This document shows positions 60,471 through 64,000 of a stretch of DNA of 64,000 nt, one piece after another. The stretch lies in contig NZ_QUNO01000014.1 in assembly GCF_003387475.1 (NCBI RefSeq), positions 248,001 to 312,000 of the forward strand, written 5' to 3'. This stretch comes from Kutzneria buriramensis. Its GTDB lineage: Bacteria; Actinomycetota; Actinomycetes; Mycobacteriales; Pseudonocardiaceae. Positions within the stretch are counted from its first letter, which is position 1, and every line of letters starts with the position of its first letter. The notes beneath the pieces are model-generated. The model was not told the origin of the DNA, did no database searches, and saw only the letters and a program-made list of their open reading frames with translations. Both the position numbers and the translations under genes were made by a program.

Positions 60471-61034
60471 GAGCTTGGGCGCGCCCACCAGGGTGACGCC
60501 GGCCGAACGCAGCTCCGCCAGCGCCCGCTCGGTCGTCTCCGCCGCCACGCCCGCGGTCAGGTCCAGCAGCACCGTGGTGTCGAAACCCGCCTTCGCCGCG
60601 TCCAACGCCGTCGCGCGCACGCAGTGGTCGGTCGCGATGCCGACCACGTCCACCCGGTCGACTCCGTTGTCCCGCAACCAGTCCGCCAGGGACCGCCCGT
60701 TCGGGCCGGTGCCCTCGAAGCCGGAGTAGGCGGCCGCATGCGCACCCTTGGAGAACACCGCCTGCACGCCCGCCACGTCCAGCTCCGGGTGGAACGACGC
60801 GCCCGGCGTGCCGGCCACGCAGTGCACCGGCCAGGTCCGCACGAAGTCCGGGCTGGCGCTGAAGTGCTCGCCCGGGTCCTGGTGGTAGTCGCGCGTGGCC
60901 ACGACATGGTCGTAGGAGCCGTCGGCGATGTGCCGTGACACCTCGGCCGCCACGGCCGCGCCGCCGGTCACCGGCAGCGATCCGCCCTCGCAGAAGTCAT
61001 TCTGCACGTCCACCACGATCAGTGCGTTGGCCAT
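60465..61034 (-). CDS. pncA: Nicotinamidase
   Basis: Predicted 189-residue cysteine hydrolase that turns nicotinamide into nicotinate. [16 protein letters not shown] (catalytic D), [10 protein letters not shown] (metal D-H-H), [11 protein letters not shown] (catalytic K) and [17 protein letters not shown] (nucleophile C, cis-peptide region) are all present. Seven bases after the nicotinate phosphoribosyltransferase, so a two-gene NAD-salvage operon. Confidence 0.95.
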   Translation of the reverse strand: MANALIVVDVQNDFCEGGSLPVTGGAAVAAEVSRHIADGSYDHVVATRDYHQDPGEHFSASPDFVRTWPVHCVAGTPGASFHPELDVAGVQAVFSKGAHAAAYSGFEGTGPNGRSLADWLRDNGVDRVDVVGIATDHCVRATALDAAKAGFDTTVLLDLTAGVAAETTERALAELRSAGVTLVGAPKLG

Positions 61035-61041
61035 CGCAGCC

Positions 61042-62325
61042 TCACAGGAAAGTCGTCGGGATGGCCGGCTCGCCGTGCGAGAGCTTCAGGCCCTCCCACG
61101 GCACGCTGACCAGGGCCTGCCGCAGCCGTTCGCGGCTCTGCTCGATCGTCGGCAGATCGGCCGCCGGTTGTCCAGCCCGCAGCAGGGGGATCTGCAACTC
61201 GCGGTCGTGCTCGCTCGGTTCGGGCCGGTGGTCAACGGTGTAGACGACCTCCTCGATGGCCGTGCCCGTCTCACGGAAGCGGCGCAGCGCGCCCTTGCGG
61301 CCGCCGCGGGACTCCTTGTGCGAGCTGCGCTTGGCCACCGGCCGGCCCGCGACCTCCACCAGCTTGTAGACCATGCCCGCGGTCGGCGCGCCCGAGCCGA
61401 TCACCAGCGACGTGCCCACGCCGTAGGCGTCCACCGGCTCCGCGCGCAGCGCCGCGATGGCGTACTCGTCCAGGTCGCCGGAGACGACGATCTTGGTGTT
61501 GCGGGCGCCGAGCGCGTCCAGCTGCTCGCGGGCCTGCCGGGCCAGCGGGCCCACGTCGCCGGAGTCGATGCGGATCGCGCCCAGCTCCGGGCCCGCCACC
61601 TCGACCGCCGTCTGGATGCCCTTGGTGATGTCGTACGTGTCGACCAGCAGCGTGGTGTCCGAGCCGAGCTCGTCCACCTGCGCCCGGAACGCCTCCGCCT
61701 CGCTGTCGTGCAGCAGCGTGAAGGCGTGCGCCGAGGTGCCGGCTGTCGGGATGCCGTAGCGGCGGCCCGCCTCCAGGTTGGACGTCGCGGTGAAGCCGGC
61801 CAGGTAGGCAACCCTGGCCGAGGCCACCGCCGCCTCCTCGTGCGTGCGGCGCGAGCCCATCTCGATCATGCGGCGGCCGTTGGCCGCCGTCACCATGCGC
61901 GCCGCCGCCGAGGCGATCGCGCTGTCGTGGTTGAGGACGGACAGCGCCAGCGTCTCCAGCACCACGCCCACCGCGAACGGGGCGCGCACCGTCAGGATCG
62001 GCGAGCCCGGGAAGTACAGCTCGCCCTCCGGATAGCCGTCCACGTCGCCGGTGAACTCGTAGTCGGCGAGCCAGGCCAGCGTGCGGTCGTCCACCACCTC
62101 GGCCGCCGCCAGGTGGTCCAGCTCGGCCCCGTCGAACCGGAAGCGGGTGATCGCGTCCAGCAGTCGGGCGGTGCCGCCGACCACGCCGTAGCGCCGGCCG
62201 TCGGGCAGCCGGCGGGCGAAGACCTCGAACACGCACGGCCGGTCGGCGGTGTCGTCCCGCAACGCGCTCGACAGCATCGTGAGCTCGTAGTGGTCGGTGA
62301 GCAGCGCGGTGCTCGAACTGGTCAT
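61042..62325 (-). CDS. pncB: Nicotinate phosphoribosyltransferase
   Basis: Predicted 427-residue enzyme forming nicotinate mononucleotide. [44 protein letters not shown]-like region (here [15 protein letters not shown]), [31 protein letters not shown] and [16 protein letters not shown] are characteristic. ATG at 62325, divergent from clpS. The adjacent pncB-clpS arrangement matches Rv1330c-Rv1331. Confidence 0.95.
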   Translation of the reverse strand: MTSSSTALLTDHYELTMLSSALRDDTADRPCVFEVFARRLPDGRRYGVVGGTARLLDAITRFRFDGAELDHLAAAEVVDDRTLAWLADYEFTGDVDGYPEGELYFPGSPILTVRAPFAVGVVLETLALSVLNHDSAIASAAARMVTAANGRRMIEMGSRRTHEEAAVASARVAYLAGFTATSNLEAGRRYGIPTAGTSAHAFTLLHDSEAEAFRAQVDELGSDTTLLVDTYDITKGIQTAVEVAGPELGAIRIDSGDVGPLARQAREQLDALGARNTKIVVSGDLDEYAIAALRAEPVDAYGVGTSLVIGSGAPTAGMVYKLVEVAGRPVAKRSSHKESRGGRKGALRRFRETGTAIEEVVYTVDHRPEPSEHDRELQIPLLRAGQPAADLPTIEQSRERLRQALVSVPWEGLKLSHGEPAIPTTFL

Positions 62326-62367
62326 GACGGTCAGCCTAATGGGGAGGGACATGACACCATTGGCGGT

Positions 62368-62655
62368 ATGACCACGCCCGTCGAGCAGGAGACGTCGGAG
62401 GTGGAGGAGGTCGGTGCGGAGGACAAGCCGTGGCTGACGGTCGTCTGGAACGACCCGGTCAACCTCATGTCCTACGTCACCTACGTGCTCCAGAAGATCT
62501 TCGGCTACAGCCGGGAGAAGGCCACCAGGCTGATGCTGGACGTGCACCACAAGGGGCGGGCGATCGTGTCGTCCGGCAGCAAGGAGAAGGTGGAGACGGA
62601 CGTGGCGAAACTGCACGCCGCCGGCCTGTGGGCGACCATGCAGCGCGATTCATGA
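62368..62655 (+). CDS. clpS: ClpS adaptor of the Clp protease
   Basis: Predicted 95-residue adaptor that delivers N-degron substrates to ClpC/ClpA-Clp[33 protein letters not shown] carries the ND-P-N pocket and the following helix; [18 protein letters not shown] completes the fold. Its stop overlaps the DUF2017 start (ATGA). The 42-bp gap to pncB serves both directions. Confidence 0.95.
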   Translation: MTTPVEQETSEVEEVGAEDKPWLTVVWNDPVNLMSYVTYVLQKIFGYSREKATRLMLDVHHKGRAIVSSGSKEKVETDVAKLHAAGLWATMQRDS

Positions 62656-63209
62656 GGGGTTGGCGTCGGCGCGGCGAGCAGATCGTCGCCGAGGTGGACC
62701 GGCAGGAGGCCGCCATCCTGCGTGGCCTGGTCGGGCAGGTGCTGGACATGCTCGCCGCCCGCGAGGAGGACGCGCCCGAGGACCCGCTGGCCGAGCTGAC
62801 CGGCATCAAGGTGGGGCCGTCGACGGCGCCGGACGACCCGATCCTGTCCCGGCTGCTGCCCGACTTCCACCGCCTGGACGACGACCAGCCGACCAAGGAG
62901 GACCTGGACTCGGCGGCGGCGCTGCGCAGCCTGCACGAGCCCGAGCTGCTGGCGATCAAGACGGGCGTGGCGCAGACGGTGATGGACACGTGCCCGCCCG
63001 ACGGCGGCGAGATCGCGCTGTCGCCGGAGCAGGCGGACGCCTGGCTGTCGGCGATCAACGACGTGCGGCTGGCGCTCGGCACGGCGCTGGACGTCACCGA
63101 GGACATGCCGGACGAGCTGCCCGAGGACGACCCGCGGTCGTCGCATCTGGGCGTGTACCACTGGCTGACCTGGGTGCAGGAGAGCCTGGTCAACGCGGTG
63201 TCGTCGTGA
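62652..63209 (+). CDS. DUF2017 protein
   Basis: Predicted 185-residue soluble helical protein. [40 protein letters not shown] and a C-terminal [16 protein letters not shown] match the DUF2017 family, encoded next to clpS throughout actinobacteria (Rv1332). Function unknown. Overlaps clpS and the peptidase by 4 bp each. Confidence 0.92.
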   Translation: MRGWRRRGEQIVAEVDRQEAAILRGLVGQVLDMLAAREEDAPEDPLAELTGIKVGPSTAPDDPILSRLLPDFHRLDDDQPTKEDLDSAAALRSLHEPELLAIKTGVAQTVMDTCPPDGGEIALSPEQADAWLSAINDVRLALGTALDVTEDMPDELPEDDPRSSHLGVYHWLTWVQESLVNAVSS

Positions 63210-64000
63210 TCACCGACGTGCCTGGGGTGCTGGTCGGACAACACCAGCGGCTGGGCGACGGCTGGGCCACCGGCACCACGGTCGTGCTCGTCCCCGACGG
63301 CGCGGTCGCCGGCGTCGACCAGCGCGGCGGCGCACCCGGCACGCGGGAGACCGACGTGCTGGAGCCGTCCCGGCTGGTGCAGGAGATCCACGGCGTTTGC
63401 CTGACCGGCGGCAGTGCGTACGGGCTCGCCGCGGCCGACGGCGTGATGCGCTGGCTGGCCGAGCACAACAGCGGCGTCCGCGTGGGGGAGTCGCCGCACG
63501 AGGTCGTGCCGGTGGTGCCGTCGGCGGTGCTGTTCGACCTCAAACTCGGCGACTGGGGCAACCGCCCGGACGCGTCCTTCGGCTATGCCGCATGCCAGGC
63601 GGCGAACGACGGCGCCGTCGAGCAGGGTTGCGTCGGCGCGGGCACCGGTGCCCGCTGCGGGTCGCTGAAGGGCGGTATCGGCACCGCCAGCATGGTCGTG
63701 GACGGCCTGACCGTCGGCGCGATCGTCGCCGTGAACGCCATGGGGGAGGCCGTGAATCCGGCCGGCGTCCCGTGGGCGTTGGATCACGAGGTCGACGGCG
63801 AGTTCGGGCTGTCGGCGCCCGGTGCGCCGTCCGTGGCGTTGCAGCCGAAGCGATCCGCGCTGAACACCACCATCGGCGTCGTCGCGGTCGACGCCGTGCT
63901 GACCAAGGCCGAGTGCCAGCGGGTCGCGGCGGTCGCCCACGACGGGCTCGCCCGCGCCATCCGGCCCGCGCACGCCATGTACGACGGCGACACGATCTTC
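63206..64000 (+). CDS. P1/DmpA-family peptidase (partial at window end)
   Basis: First 265 codons of an S58/P1 (DmpA) self-processing aminopeptidase-like enzyme. VPGVLVGQHQRLGDGWATGTTVVLVP, VCLTGGSAYGLAAADGVMRWL and VGAGTGARCGSLKGGIGTAS (autocleavage before the nucleophile in GIGTAS) are clear. GTG start inside the DUF2017 stop. The frame is still open at base 64000, so the C-terminus lies outside. Orthologous in position to Rv1333. Confidence 0.92.
   Translation, partial: MITDVPGVLVGQHQRLGDGWATGTTVVLVPDGAVAGVDQRGGAPGTRETDVLEPSRLVQEIHGVCLTGGSAYGLAAADGVMRWLAEHNSGVRVGESPHEVVPVVPSAVLFDLKLGDWGNRPDASFGYAACQAANDGAVEQGCVGAGTGARCGSLKGGIGTASMVVDGLTVGAIVAVNAMGEAVNPAGVPWALDHEVDGEFGLSAPGAPSVALQPKRSALNTTIGVVAVDAVLTKAECQRVAAVAHDGLARAIRPAHAMYDGDTIF

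Overview
The window is 64 kb of very GC-rich actinobacterial chromosome. GTG and TTG starts, 4-bp ATGA/GTGA operon overlaps, a DasR-type dre site before a chitinase, an aa3 oxidase ctaD-serB pair, a PptH/PptT pair and a pncB/clpS/DUF2017/P1-peptidase block all fit Actinomycetia. A filamentous Pseudonocardiaceae-like soil organism is the best guess, by inference only. I see no phage, integrase, transposase, CRISPR array, tRNA or rRNA. The window reads as chromosomal arm or housekeeping sequence peppered with structured repeats and decaying genes.

Layout. 0-5 kb: DinB and GNAT genes, a kinase, and a MarR repressor with its drug exporter. 5-13 kb: dre-controlled GH19 chitinase, LCP protein, acetoacetyl-CoA synthetase, pirin, and a DGPF/ECF42 sigma pair. 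13-20 kb: ABC-F protein, APH(6)-like kinase, GH79 hydrolase, then a decay zone (5'-truncated membrane glycosyltransferase, nested palindromic repeats, lectin gene with a nonsense codon). 20-28 kb: rhomboid, IclR/SnoaL-like pair, a four-gene ABC exporter operon under a palindromic operator, catalase-like gene, desaturase plus sensor kinase. 28-38 kb: large nSTAND-WD40 protein, two structured repeats, and a TPR/Hsp90 pair. 38-48 kb: PPOX flavoprotein, aldo-keto reductase, an operon of kinase, response regulator, PptH, PptT and a broken HD hydrolase, then SUKH, SMP-30, asparaginase and an APH. 48-55 kb: ctaD, serB, PTH2, OsmC, and an in-frame lipB-dinG fusion bridged by a repeat. 55-64 kb: decayed vapBC, bioY, a radical-SAM/exosortase-like/WecB group with two tiny ORFs, a secreted protein, NAD salvage genes and the clpS operon.

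The strongest unexplained signals are three. (1) Five copies of a roughly 120-150 bp element (R1-R5) have divergent primary sequence, but the facing arms change together, so the stems are conserved. Four lie immediately 3' of minus-strand coding sequence, or directly beside a copy that does. (2) One copy is translated in frame and joins LipB to a DinG-type helicase. (3) A 12-codon ORF preceded by a 12-nt perfect Shine-Dalgarno match follows a radical SAM gene and an exosortase-like gene that lacks the expected cysteine.
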